64,000 bases of DNA from Oncomelania hupensis (GCA_036898135.1 CM072516.1:24775244-24839243); one strand, 5' to 3'; positions 11,812-24,511 are shown, numbered from the stretch's first letter. Notes: generated from the sequence alone by a model not told the origin. Program-made: numbers and translations.

Positions 11812-13565
11812 CTATCCTATCCTATCCTATCCTATCCCGTAACTCGGAGGTCGTAGGGGCATCACAGATGATCGTTTAACCAGCGTACTCCATCTTTCTC
11901 TGTCCTCAGCAACCCTGATGGTTTCGCTCAGTGTCAAACCAGTCCATTCTCGAATGTTGTCCTTAATCTCCTTTTCGGTCTCCCTCTTATTCTACCTCCT
12001 TGCACTGTGCCTTGCAGGATGATCTGGTGACGTGGCCATACCATCGGAGTTTCCGTTTTTTCACCACTGTGAGCAAGTCATCGTGTTGTCCATTGGCTTG
12101 TGTGATGGTCTGTCGGACTTCGTCGTTGGTGATGTGCTGGGTATAGGAAATGCCCAGAAGTCTTCTGTAGCATCTCATCTCCATGCTTTGTATTTTTCGT
12201 TGTAGATCTGCTGTTAGGGTCCATGTTTCGCAAGCGTATAGGAAGATGGAGATGACAAGGGAGCGCAGCAGTCTTACCTTGGAATGTAGGCTGATGTTCA
12301 TGTCTTGCCAAATTGGCTTCAACCTCGCCAGGGCAGCAGTTGTTTGTACGATCCTGGAGAGGACTTCCTGTCGAGACCCATTGTCTGATACAATGGCTCC
12401 TAAATATTTGAAGCAATGCACTGTGGTGAGGGACTGGCCTTGTACTTTGATTTTCGTGTTGATGCCATTGGTGTTGTTGGTCATAATTTTGGTCTTCTCT
12501 GCACTTATTTCCATTCCATAGGCTCCGGAGTTGGTATCAAGCGGCCTCTGTACCAGCTGTTCAAGTTCTTGTTCCTCTCCAGCCAATCCATCAATGTCAT
12601 CCTTCGGATGAGAGTATAAACCGAGGTCTAGTCTGTGTCGCATACATTCCATCATAACGGACTTTAAAGATCCTGACGCTCATGTCCTAGACGGGTGAGT
12701 GCCGGTGACAAGAAAACACCCAGCATGCACCTAGGTCCTTCTCCCCCATCCCTGGCTGCCCAGGATTGTGCTCAGTTGTCCGGGCGTCAGACCATGCGCC
12801 CAAAGGCTGCGGGTGGGCGTCTCGGGCGGTTTGAGTTAGATCCTGTATCGGCCAGCGCCTTGAGCAGCTCTTGAGCTGGAAAAGCGCTATATAAGAACGA
12901 TTAAATAAATAAATAAATAAAACGAAGGCTGGAGATTGCTCTACCCCTTATGCTGACTGTGCCTTCGTGATCTGCAAGGGCATCTGACATGATGCGCTCT
13001 AGGAAGATGTTGAAGAGTGATGGAGAGAGTAGGCATCCCTGACGCACGCCGATTGGTGTTCTGAACCAGTTTCCGATGGCGCTGTTGTGGAGGACTGCAC
13101 TTGTAGCCTTGCCATACAGGCTTTTGATGACTTTAATAATTTTACGGCTGATGTTGTAGACTCTCATGGTTGCCCACAGAGCTGCATGCCAGACTCGGTC
13201 CAACACCTTTTTGAAGTCTACGAACACGTGATATAGATGTTGGTGCTGTAGGTATTTCTCGCAGATTATTCTGAGGTTGAAAATCTGTTCAGTGGTACTT
13301 CGCCCTGCCCTGCATCCTGCTTGTTCTTCAGCTGTTATTTGTTCAGCTTGGGGTTTCAACCTGTTGAGTATTATTTTTAGGAGGACCTTGCTGGGATGGC
13401 TGATGAGGCTGATGGTGCGATAATTGTCACATTCCTGAAGGTTACGTTTTTTTGGGAAGAGTGATGACAAGCGACTGGGTCCATGGTGTAGGCCACTCCC
13501 CATTCTGCCAGATCTTGTTACAGATAATGGTGAGTGCGTCAATCATCGCTTCTCCTCCTGCTTGA
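11812..13565 (-). mobile_element. LINE copy 4, itself interrupted by a SINE
   Basis: A (CCTAT)n tail at 11,812-11,838 is followed by the RT C-terminus (open 11,987-12,655) and the RT core (open 12,901-13,542). The two blocks are separated by a ~310-bp SINE at about 12,606-12,918. The SINE landed within the codons of the catalytic FADD motif. Upstream the copy is truncated at 'ALTIICNK..', near 13,560. Confidence 0.9.
12606..12918 (+). mobile_element. SINE with TATATAAG...(AAAT)n 3' end
   Basis: About 310 bp. It starts near CTTCGGATGAGAGTATAAAC, contains GATCCTGACGCTCATGTCC and a GC-rich middle, and ends CTTGAGCTGGAAAAGCGC, then TATATAAGAACGATT and an (AAAT)n tail. It interrupts LINE copy 4. 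No convincing tRNA A/B boxes were seen in its head. Related pieces lie at 15.2, 54.8-55.1, 56.5 and 62.9 kb. Confidence 0.8.
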
Positions 13566-14075
13566 AGCAAGGAGAAAGTATAAAATTATTGCAAGGCTCC
13601 GAGTGTAAAATAAATTGCCCGAATTCATTCTACAGATGAAGTGTATTGTACGTGTTATTAAATGTATTCTATAGATGTAAGTGCTCGTTGTTTGTATAAA
13701 ATGAAGTATGTATAGATAAAAATAAGTGTTAATAGATCGTTATTGTTATAAAATGAATTGTTTACGTATACAATATAGTGTTCATAGATAAAATAAAGTG
13801 TTTACATATAAAATAGTTTTTTTTTCTGTATAATATTTACAGAAGGCGTTATTACAGCGTATGATTTCTCTTGTATGATATATCGTAAAATGTAGTCTAG
13901 TAAAAAAAAAAAAAGTTACTTTATGGCTATAGAAAGTGTTGTATTGCTATAGAATGTATTAGATATACAGTTCCTTTTATATTTATACAATATCTTTTAT
14001 TTGGGTAAAATGTATGTTATATAGATATAATGAAAATAATTATTTAATGTACAAATTGAGCTCCATACGTAAGTG

Positions 14076-16620
14076 GTCGGTTTTTAGTACGTTCCATGTT
14101 TGTTTTTTTTTTATGGTCAAGCTTACTGGTCAAACTAACATTTCCCAGCCGGGGACGACCAAGCGATGGAAACTCCGGTGAAGTGCTAATCATCTAGCAT
14201 GATAATACAAGTTCGGTGTTACTGGATTCCGGTCAAAGGTCATTCGTAATGTTATTTATTACTGTGTGCGGGGGGTGGGGAAGCGGTTGGGGGAGGGTGG
14301 GGGAAGTAGTGTTCATTGTTGTGAACTAGAATAATCCTGTGTACAGGTTGGGGGACTCGACAATAAATGCCGAGTTCCGGGTTGACTAACGGACTTGTCG
14401 CGTTCATCTTTATAAACTTAAATCAGGCAGGGGCCTAGAACGATGGTCGAGATCTCGATGAGTGTGTGGGGTTAGGTGAGGGTGGGGGTGGGGGTGGGGG
14501 GGGGAGGGAGAAAAATGAAGATGCATAATTATTTACATTTTCCTCCCCTTTATACATTTTTGGGGGTTAATTTTCAGTAAGTGAAAGGATATCGTCTAAG
14601 CTTAAATTCGCCTAAGATAAAACATGTCACACTGTTCAAATTCAGCAGAATTCGCTGTTTACTGCGAAGATGTCCAGCAATGGGCGCCGCAGTAAGGCAG
14701 GGGGGAATTTGGGGACCGGGGGAGAGGGAGTAGGGCTGGGGTGGTAAGGGGAGGGAGGGGGTTAACCGTGAAAAGATCTGAAACTTTAACCCTCCTATTC
14801 TTCAAGCCTGCCTACAGCCACGCTGTTCGGGGTCAAAGGTTTTTCAGGTTTGCTGGAAGATCTCAGTTCAGGGGACTTTTTAGTAAACAGGAAATGGTCA
14901 ACATCGGAGTAGAGCAAAGATTAATTACAGACAAAATGTGGTCGATCTGACACTACAACTTCAACAACAATTGCTGAAAAAGTCTATAAACATTCTTGAT
15001 GAGGGCTCATAAGAAGCTTTCTTGGACTAGGATTTTCAGAGATTGAAAAAGCTCAATTTCTTCTATATCGCTGAGACATCGACTGTTCAATAGAATGGAC
15101 TTGGCAGGTAAATTTACCCATTACAGTAGTATGTTTTAACTTGACACCATTTTCTTCTTCTTTTTCTTTTGTTGGGGGCTGCCACCCTCAGCTTACTGAG
15201 GACTCAGCAGCCAAATGCTAGGTATGTTCTTGTTACCGGCACTCACCCGTCTAGGACATGAGCGTCAGGATCTTTAAAGTCCGTTATGATGGAGTGCATG
15301 CGACACAGACTAGACCTCGGTTTATACTCTCATCCGAAGGAGTAGGAAACGGGATCAGTAAAGTGTCTTTCCCAGGGACGATTTCAAAAGTAAAGTCATA
15401 GTAACAAAAAAATAAAGAAAGAAATAAACAAACATCTTTGATACCGGATGGACGTGGCCATTTAAATAAAATGTATTTCAAACTTTGACATAGATCATAT
15501 AATTATCACCATTGTCTTAGAATAGTAGCAACCCAAAATAAACTGACCGGAATATATACGCACCTTTGCACATAATTATGGAGATCGGCAATGTACTATC
15601 CAAAAGGACTCACACCATCACCCTTTGATATTGTGATGCATAACTAACCGTACAGGTTTGATCAAACAAACTTCCTTTGTAATCGCAGGCAAAATATTTT
15701 CCCCACAACACATACGGCACAGAACTATAAAAAATCAACGCGAAGAAGTCAAAAGATATGCACACAAACACTTCCTCAATAGAATCCTACATCACGATAA
15801 GCATCTTCTGGGTCGAAAATGCAATACGAACATGCCTACAAGCAAAGAATATGCTACAAGGGGTATTAGCATAGAGGTTATGGGTGTAAGCCTAAATAAA
15901 CCCTCCCCAGCCAGGTGGTAGTGAAAAGTTAGTAAACTGGGCTATAACAGACGTTTCCACTTCATCCTCCGAGGAGGACAGCAAGCAACAATCAGTGGGG
16001 TGTAGGTGGGGGTTCATGTCAGTTCAAACAGTGTTTTAGTCTGTTGTTGCGGATTTGAGTGAAGGTGTCGGGAGAAGCTGGAATGTTTAACTACAGGCGC
16101 TCGCTCAGACAAATAAACGCAGAGTAGTGAAGTCTTGGCTTACGTCCCAAGTCCCCTACGAAGTAAGATTATTTGGGGCTATAGGACGAAGCGCAAAAGA
16201 ACTTCTGGTGTTACTATAGGTTTCAAGTTCTATTGATTTATTTGATTTTAAATTATAGGGTAGTTCATGATTTTAAATTATAGGGTAGTTCATAATTACG
16301 GGCTAAAAATAGGGAAGTTCTTTAAAAAAAAAAAAAAGCCCTTTCCTCGGATATTATCGAAATTTTGACAAGATCATCTTAATTGGAAGCAATTAATTAC
16401 ATTCAAAATCTTTCCTTATGCTTAAGCCCAGTTAAGTAAGCTTACTCGTATCTGATGTAACATTACTTTTACTGAAAGCCGTTTTTTGTTGTTGTTGTTT
16501 TTTGTTTTGTTTGTACGCTAGGCTTTATGCAGTCCTTGATGCATACGAGACTAACAAAACCTTAATTACATTAAATGAAATTGACTGAACCAGCCAAAAC
16601 GTGCATTCTTATTAGTTGCT
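14076..16620. other. No gene recognised; G-rich strips and a SINE piece
   Basis: G-run clusters at 14,268-14,310, 14,470-14,512 and 14,700-14,760. A duplicated GATTTTAAATTATAGGGTAG at 16,245-16,290. The open frame at 15,658-15,921 has no recognisable product. Confidence 0.55.
15170..15400 (-). mobile_element. SINE fragment, same family as 12.6 kb
   Basis: The reverse complement shares GGATGAGAGTATAAACCGAG, the tract through GATCCTGACGCTCATGTCC, and GACGGGTGAGTGCCGGT with the 12.6-kb SINE. The 3' half is missing or replaced by unrelated sequence. Confidence 0.75.
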
Positions 16621-16631
16621 CGAATTCTATT

Positions 16632-17376
16632 ACATTACATTACATGATTATTGCTTTAGGTCCAGCGGATTCTTCCGAGTCAAATCAGGACCGGACATTA
16701 CATTACATTACATTATTATTGTTTTAGGTCCAGCGGACTCTTCCGAGCCAAAATCGGGACCGGACAACCCCCGATCCGCATAAAAGATCTGCCGAATTAT
16801 CAACAAGACACATACATATAAAATGCCTACATTGCTAAATAATAACATCATAGGAAGCCCTAGTGACCACCCGGCAGAAAGCGTCCAATATTCCCAAGCT
16901 GATCCAACAGACCTCATACACAAATAAGGAATCTTGTCCCGGAAGAGTTTTCAAGAAAAAAGGTAGGAGACTGGTCTAGCGAAGAAAACGATAGTATAGC
17001 AGATTGATAGAACAGAACAGGAATGAGAAAGAGCAAATGAGAAAGACAGCGACAGTGGGAATTTAAAGCACTAAATTTCCAGAAAGTGGGGATACTATTT
17101 ATACTGAAACCCCCGGCACCCCAACGGGGGTATCAGGACCGGACAACCCCCGATCCGCATAAAAGATCTGCTGAAACAACCCTAGTGGTAAAACTGAAAG
17201 CTCTCCACCAGCCAGTCACTTTACAATAAAGACATCCCACGCAGGGGACGCTGAGGCTGTGCTCTAATTTATCGAATCCCCGTTTACAAAAACAAAATAG
17301 AATACAAACATCATTATAAATTATCAATGAAACACATACATATAAAATGCCTACATTGCTAAATAATAACATCATT
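16632..17376 (-). mobile_element. Family A copy (outer), split by a second copy
   Basis: The outer copy is 5'-truncated. It occupies 16,632-16,697 and 17,132-17,376 and is bordered by the 11-bp duplication CGAATTCTATT (16,621-16,631; 17,377-17,387). Its interior was opened by the inner copy at 16,698-17,131. Confidence 0.9.
16698..17131 (-). mobile_element. Family A copy (inner, nested)
   Basis: A complete 5' end and tail but an internal deletion: after AAAAGATCTGCCG it jumps to AATTATCAACAAGACAC. It is flanked by the 14-bp duplication ATCAGGACCGGACA (16,684-16,697; 17,132-17,145), which is itself family A sequence, proving insertion into an existing copy. Confidence 0.92.
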
Positions 17377-17537
17377 CGAATTCTATTGTCATGACTTGTC
17401 TGTTTTGTCTCCAATTACTAATCATATTAATTAAGTGTAACGCGGACCGCGTTATTTGATACGTGTTCCAGACCGTTTTTTGTTTGTGTCGCAGGTGTTG
17501 TGATGTTCACTGGTAAATGCGCCTGTGTACAGAATCG

Positions 17538-17539
<2 letters not shown>

Positions 17540-17614
<75 letters not shown>
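17540..17614. repeat. (GA)n microsatellite
   Basis: About 37 uninterrupted GA units, followed by a GT-rich tract. Confidence 0.97.
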
Positions 17615-17616
<2 letters not shown>

Positions 17617-17711
17617 TAGACAATGTGTGTGTGTATGTGTGACAGTGTGTGTGTTAAGTTGTGTGTAGGATAAAAAACGTAGGTCAAGAACCCGCGCGCG
17701 ACTTTACGCAC

Positions 17712-17962
17712 ACTTGTTTTCACGGTGTTATTATGACTTTCCTAAAACGCCACATACGTTGTGTTGACAATGGGTCATATTACGTCCCCCTTTTAAAGTA
17801 CTTTTAAGTGTTATAACACTAACCATTACCCTAACCCTTACCCTAACACAGCCCTAACCATAAGGGATCATTGATTTGACGTCAAAACAAAGAGGTCTGT
17901 CAAAACAAGTTAAGTTATGTAGATGTTCACTGGTTTGTCCAAATAACGCCGTGTAAACAAGT
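17712..17962. mobile_element. MITE D, intact copy with telomere-like core
   Basis: About 250 bp bounded by inverted ends CTTGTTTTCACGGTGTTATT and AATAACGCCGTGTAAACAAG. The interior contains a CCCTAA-like run (ACCCTAACCCTTACCCTAAC, about 17,828-17,850) and TGACGTCA. A CA microsatellite follows on the right. Confidence 0.75.
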
Positions 17963-19310
17963 ACACACACACACACACGCACACACACATGCACAAACAC
18001 ACACACACATTATCGTAAAAAACCAACAGGATAATTATCTTTCTGTTGTTTTTTTAATTTCAGTTCTACACAATCATCTTTGTATAACCGTGGTCAAAAT
18101 AGCATCAGAGGCAAGGTGGATAAAGTGGGTAAAGTGGGGGTGAAGGTCATCAGAGGGGTCCAAGGTCAAGGTCATTTAAAGTGATCCAACATCAGTATGA
18201 GACCATGACAGAATCAACAAGAATTACAAATAGGACGATTTGATTTTATTTAAGAGGTACATGAATCAGAAAATTATCACAAATACGAAACAGAAGCGCA
18301 GATAATTTCTGTTACGATTTCATTCAGATAAAGTTCTTGCCGAGAGAAGGGTTGGCGAGAAAAATACACAATATTAACACAACCGGCGGGGATATAACAT
18401 TGATGTGAACAACACTGAGCATGGCCATGTATTTACGACTATATACATGCTATGTACAATACAGTTTTGTTAACGGGTTACTGTTACTATGGCAAATTGG
18501 TCATAAGGTTATTTGAAAAGAGTTTGCAATTTAATAGCCGATTAGTTTAAAATAAACAGCTTAAAAATGTGGAAACAGAAACAACAACCCAATAGTTCCC
18601 TTTTATGTTAATTTTTTTGTACGTTAACACATATGGAAATAACATTGTAACATTCACAAACAACCACCACCACCACCATCATCATCAACATCGTCATCAT
18701 CATCGTCATCATCATCATCATCACCATCTTTATCGTCTTCTCCTCCTCCTCATCCTCCTCCTTATCATTATTGTCGGACTCGTAGGCATCACACCCCTTC
18801 TTTCTTTGTCAAAATCAATGAGTAACAGTAAATTTCGGCGACCTGTGCGGACCGAACTACATTTAGGAGAGCTAAACTTGATAGAAATTATATCAGTTTT
18901 CAGAGCATCCACGTCATAAAAGAGAGAGATATATATAGCCTATGACCTGCTAACACAAATTATGAAATTTGACAAAAGCATCTCCGTTTACGCAGACATC
19001 AACTAAACTACAACAGATAGCTGAAATCAACATATTTACAGAAATCACACACATAAAACTACGTATGAAAATTGAAAATTACACGTCGATTAAACCTCCA
19101 ATATTTCACATGAATATTTACAACACTAATTTACATACATCTGCAACTTCCTAAAATAAATTTATGTGCCACATTTTGAGTACGGGAACGCAGGAAATAA
19201 GGTAACATAATAGTACTTTTCATGTTGACAGGGGGAGCAAAATACGAGAATGTATGCCATTAATTTGTTTCTGTGATCAGATCAGATACTACTATACTAT
19301 TTAGTAGGTG
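17963..19310. other. No gene recognised; CA and CAT repeats
   Basis: CA tract 17,963-18,008, AGGTCAAGGTCA at 18,163-18,174, a (CAT)n-type run 18,660-18,725. Otherwise plain sequence. Confidence 0.55.
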
Positions 19311-19325
19311 TCAGAAACTAAGCAG

Positions 19326-19908
19326 TACATTACATTACATGATTATTGCTTTAGGTCCAGCGGACTCTTGCGAGCCAAATCAGGACCAGACAACCCCTGA
19401 TCCGCATAAAAGATCTGCTGAAACAACCCTAATGGTAAAACTGAAGGCACTCCACCAGCCATGGTCACTTTACAATAAAGACATCCTACGCAGGGGACGC
19501 TGAGGCTATATTCTTAGTCTAATTTATCGAACCCCCGTTTACAAAAACAAAATAGAATACAAACATCATTATATAATATCAACAAAACACATACATAGAA
19601 AATGCCTATATTGCTAAATAATAACATCATAGGAAGCCCTAGTGACCACCTTGCAGAAAGCGTCCAATATTCCCAAACTGATCCAACAGACCTCACATAC
19701 AAATAAGGAGTCTTGTCCCGTAAGAGTTTTCAAGAAAAAAGGTAGGTGACTGGTCTAGCGAAGAAGAAAATAGTATAGCAGATTGATAGAACAGAGCAGG
19801 AATGAGAAAGAACAAATGAGAAAGACAGCGACAGTGGGAATTTAAAGCACTAAATTTCCAGAAAGTGGGGAAACTATTTATACTGAAACCCCCGGCACAC
19901 CAACGGGG
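19326..19908 (-). mobile_element. Family A full-length copy
   Basis: About 580 bp. In sense orientation it starts CCCCGTTGGTGTGCCGGGGG, has TATAAATAG 20-30 bp in, and ends with the conserved CCGCTGGACCTAAAGCAATA and (TAATG)n. An imperfect 13-16 bp duplication around AGAAAACTTAAGCAG flanks it. Confidence 0.9.
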
Positions 19909-21025
19909 AGAGAAAACTTAAGCAGAAACCATTCACCAACGAGTTTGAACAAAGACTGTTCAAACACTAAGGGTGCAGCTGCAGCTAACACATAAACAAA
20001 GGAACATAACCTAACTGCATTAATTGATATAATGTCTGGAACAAAACAACAAATCAGGAGGAAATTCGAATAGTGACACCTCAGAGACTTTTGATATTGT
20101 CTAATATGATTAATTTCGACCTTGGACAAAGCAGTCAACAGAATTTTATAGAGTAAAATGGAGTTTTAATTTTGAAGGAATAAAAAAGTGCATATTTGTA
20201 TAGGGTATGTTAACATCATCTAGCAATATAATGTAGTTTAGGGCAATTATTAAATATATAAATTTTTAAGTGAAGTTTGCGCAATTAATAAATTATTAAA
20301 ACGTTAAAGTGAAGTTTGCACAAAAATAATTTGCCAGTTACTTTTCCATTGTCACCAAGATACAATGGCTGATTACTTTACTTTACCCACCAACGTCGCT
20401 ATTAAAAATATATACTTTTGAAAGAGGGAAAAAACACCAAATAAATAAATAATTACATTTGAGAAAATAAAGATGCGTTTTCTGTCATTTCTTTCATTAT
20501 TATAGAACTCAAAACTGAAATGTGTAAATGGATTACGAAAGAAAGCATCGATTATACAGTGATTATAAATCGGTAACCGGCAATACCTCTGGGGAAAAAA
20601 AAAGTGCACCATTGTATTTTAAAAACTGTCAACTTTTATATAAACAAAAAAAAAAGGAAAACGTTATTTTTGTTCTTTGTTTTGTTTTGAAGAGTTTTGT
20701 GCAGGGAGGAAGAGGGGAATGCGAGCGGGAGGGTGGGGACGCGGGATGGGAATGGGCGGTAGGGAGGAAAGGGGGTGCGGGGGTGGGGGGTGGGGGGGGG
20801 GGAAGAGGAGAGATAAACAGTTTAAAGTCAGCAGAAAAAAAAATCAATAAAACCCAAAATTGTGATGAGTCATCTATGCCATCAAATCTCAAACAGTGGT
20901 AAACTTACTTAAGAACTGGATATATTGGAATGCATATTGTGCCAACTTACCACTTGAAATGATTTATTGTGAACCTGCCTGTATTTGTGAACCTGTTATA
21001 GTGTCCTGCGTTTTTGCGCAGTGGC

Positions 21026-21087
21026 TTGATTGATTGATTGATTGTTGCTTTAGGTCCAGCGGACTCTTCCGAGCCAAATCAGGACCG
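21026..21087 (-). mobile_element. Family A 3'-end-only copy with (ATCA)n tail
   Basis: The last ~45 bp of family A with a (GATT)n/(AATC)n tail instead of (TAATG)n. A perfect 11-bp duplication TGCGCAGTGGC flanks it (21,015-21,025; 21,088-21,098). Confidence 0.9.
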
Positions 21088-23147
21088 TGCGCAGTGGCGC
21101 GCTATGTTTAGATTAATTTAGGGGAGATCCGCCATGATGCCAGAGGTCCACCAGTTGCAATTGTGTATCCCCCTCTTAGCAATGAATAATATTATTGGAG
21201 TTCACTGCCATTGAGTTCTTGGGTGCGTGCAAGGTTGTTTGACGTTTTCACACTAAAACATTAACAACATTACACCTGTCACAATAGCAAAAACATAATT
21301 TTAAATAAAGTGACTATGCAGCTAAATATATTCAGTGTTTTAATTTAAATGTTGCTTCAGAATTGTGCTCATAACATGGGCAACTCAGCTGTCAGAAACA
21401 TTGTAAAGATCTTTAGTGTTTTGTGCTCCTAAAATCACAGATAAAGATATCTGATATAAACAATAATAATTATGCGCAAAGTCAGTCAATGCTCGGAACT
21501 GGATCCCGCCTTTTCTTCAAATACATATTGTAAATGTAACCAAGGAAAATATATGTCCATAATTACATAATTCCGCAAGAATCAAATGTAACAATTCCGT
21601 TCGTACTTTCAAAATGCATACTCTAAATGTAGGCAAACAAAAACAAAGTAGGAGCAACACGAGAACAGTAGTGAGCGCAGAGATGCATAAGTACAACAAT
21701 TTGAAAGGGAAATAAGCAGACCAACCAAATGCTTCGAAATACAACCGCAAAATAAAAAAACCGTCCACCAAATGGTGAAAGATAAAAAAAAGATTGAGGA
21801 AAAAAAAAGGTTGACGAAAAAAAAAGTTTACAAAGTGCTTTTGTCAATAAAACGGACTCGATCACGTTGAACACAAATTATTAAACGAAATGATAACTAC
21901 ACAAACCACACGAAAGAGAAGGAACATAGAAGACTTGACTTGGAATGCAGACTTGGAACAAAATCCAAACACGAATTCTTCAACCTATAGAAACAATGTT
22001 GGGTTGGGAGCAATAGCAAGTTTAACAGTAGACCTATCACTTACATAATTAAAGGAGCTCTTTAACCTACAGAAATAATCTAAACCTATATAAACATTCT
22101 AATTTGCTCATTCTATTACTGCCCATTTACGGTTTCTAAACCTAGAATTAAAGGACCTACTATTATACATGAATTTGAGCAAACCGGTCAATCATGATAG
22201 CATAGTCTATTATGTGGATTAACACACAGACTACACAACATTCACTGTGAAATATCTAGGCGTACATCTGCAGTATGTACAATATTATATTATGTACAAC
22301 AGATAACATACCAACCCAATCACCAAACCACCCATTCACACACACCCCCACACACACAAGCTCGCACAAACACACACCCACCAACAAAAACACACACAGT
22401 GACACACACCAACACGCGCGCATGCATAGCCACGCCTAATGTTAGAATTAAAGATTACAAAATTATAAAGACCATTGGAAGCAGTCCAAGCAATTACCGA
22501 AACTTTCTTCGGCCTTTAGGCAGCCAATTTTTTTTCTTCAGATGATTCTAATATTTCGCGGTGATTTTGACTTCGTCGTCAATTAATTTTGTCTTGGGCA
22601 TTTTTCACATTTACTGTGTGGGTTTAAACAAACATGGTTGCTTCTCTTTGGTCATGCAATGTTTTATTCCTTCTCTTTTTGAAAGAGAACATATCCAAAC
22701 ACTCTCTTTAAAAAAAAATGCAACCACAATATAGCAGAGAGCTGCGGTCACTTAGAAATAGTCTACTACTGTCTAATACACATTTATTATATTAAATACC
22801 ACGAGTATATCATAACTTGAGTTGGTTCAAACGCTTTTTATTCTGTCATTATGGCTCATTCATACAATGAACACACCTACTAACTTTTGACCAGACTATA
22901 TAATTGCAACAAGCTTTATTATAACTATGACGATCTTTTTTCGCATATATGCTCAGCATAAACAAAGTCCCCAATGGAATGCATGGAGCTGACAACACAT
23001 ATCCTTGTAAGCAATCAAACACAGAAAGGGAACAATTAAACACCACATGGCAAGGAGGTGCAGCACAAAAGCACGGCGGTACAATCATTTAATGCTGTTT
23101 TTTGTTTGTTTGTTTGTTACAGCTATAATATAATAAGCCCCTATAAT

Positions 23148-23292
23148 TATTTGTAGTCTCAGTCTCATTGGCAAAATAAATAATATCTTTATCAGCATGG
23201 TAACATTTGCCTAATTACAAAGTTGCAGTCTCAGTGATTCAATGGCAAAATAAATAATATTTTTATCAGCACGATAACATTTGCCTACTTTG
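23148..23292. repeat. ~70-bp tandem duplication
   Basis: TGGCAAAATAAATAATAT, TTTATCAGCA and TAACATTTGCCTA occur twice in the same order about 72 bp apart. Confidence 0.8.
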
Positions 23293-24471
23293 AAAGTCAT
23301 GTACGAGTGTTTCAGTTTTCTAACACACATAAGTAAATAGCCGTAGTATAGCCTGTACGTAGTTTTACACTTTCAGCGCAAACATTCATCTACAGGCAGG
23401 TTGGAAAACGCTTCAAATATGACAAAAGGCGAGGTTTCTCCACACTTATTAAAAAGACAGTGAAACTTCAAGTGACAGGTTAATAATAAAACAAGCATCT
23501 GCAGTCAGTTTAAAAGATAGTCTCAGGGGCAAAAAATGATATAGCACTTGCTCTTAGCGTAACCTAAAATCAAAACCATTGGTAGTGACGAAAGTTGGAA
23601 AGAGGCGGGGAGGGGGGAGGGGGAAGAGAGGGGGCAGGAGTGGAGGGGAAGGGGGAGGGGAGGGGGAAAGGGGGGAAGTGGGAGGAGGAAATATAAGATC
23701 ATAATGTTTAAAAACTAAAACAGACGTGTCAGAAGTAGTCTGTACTATTTTGCAAACTATAATCTTAAAGTTTTTGATTACATTAAAAAAAAAAGTCTGT
23801 TATTTGAAAATAAGCATCACGTTCACTTGTCATGATCCTGTCCACTCCTCTAGTCAGCGAACAGGATTTGACTAAAAGCCCACGTGTATTGCAAAAATTG
23901 AAAATCCCACGACGATGTCTGTAAGCTTAAGTGTCCCACAACGTGGGCCAACACAACATTGATACACATCCACTGCGCAGATACAGCAAGTCTAATAATA
24001 TCATCATAAGCGTCAAAAATGAATATGTAATCTCAGGTTAGCCTATCCCCACTGCCTCATCGAGCTCTATAAAAGGTAAACGTTTGGCAAGTTTTGATTA
24101 AAGAAAGAGAATGTAACTAAAGGCTAGTCACGATTGGGTATAGCAAACGGTAAGACCAGCACAATATAGAACATTTCACAACATCGATACATATTTCATT
24201 TGAAAGGGTAAGGCGTTTCAACGGGGTACATAGAGTCTCAGAGTCACTCAGCCGCCAAACAGGGCATTATCAAGTTAGTTCATTAACATTATTATACATG
24301 TGTTGTTTTAAACTTAGGATTCAAGAATGAACATACAACACAAACACGAACGTACAAAATGGTAAAACGAAATATGCCTTAAAATTATTCATGGTATAAG
24401 AACTGGAGAGAAAGAGAGAGAGACAGAAAGACAGGCAGAGACAAAGACAGAAAGACAGAGACAGACAGACC

Positions 24472-24511
<40 letters not shown>

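Larger units (their letters stand above)
9565..14075. repeat. Large AT-rich inverted repeat (foldback)
   Basis: The left arm is 9,565-9,850 plus 11,273-11,545, split by LINE copy 3. The right arm is 13,565-14,075. The reverse complement of the right arm follows the left arm in order: TATCGTAAAATGTAGTCT, then TATTGCTATA, then repeated ATTTTAT(C/A)TATAAACA units, then CAACGAGC..TTACAT.TCTA. The centre holds 270 bp of unique sequence and LINE copy 4. Identity is moderate, so it is old. No transposase was seen. Confidence 0.75.
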
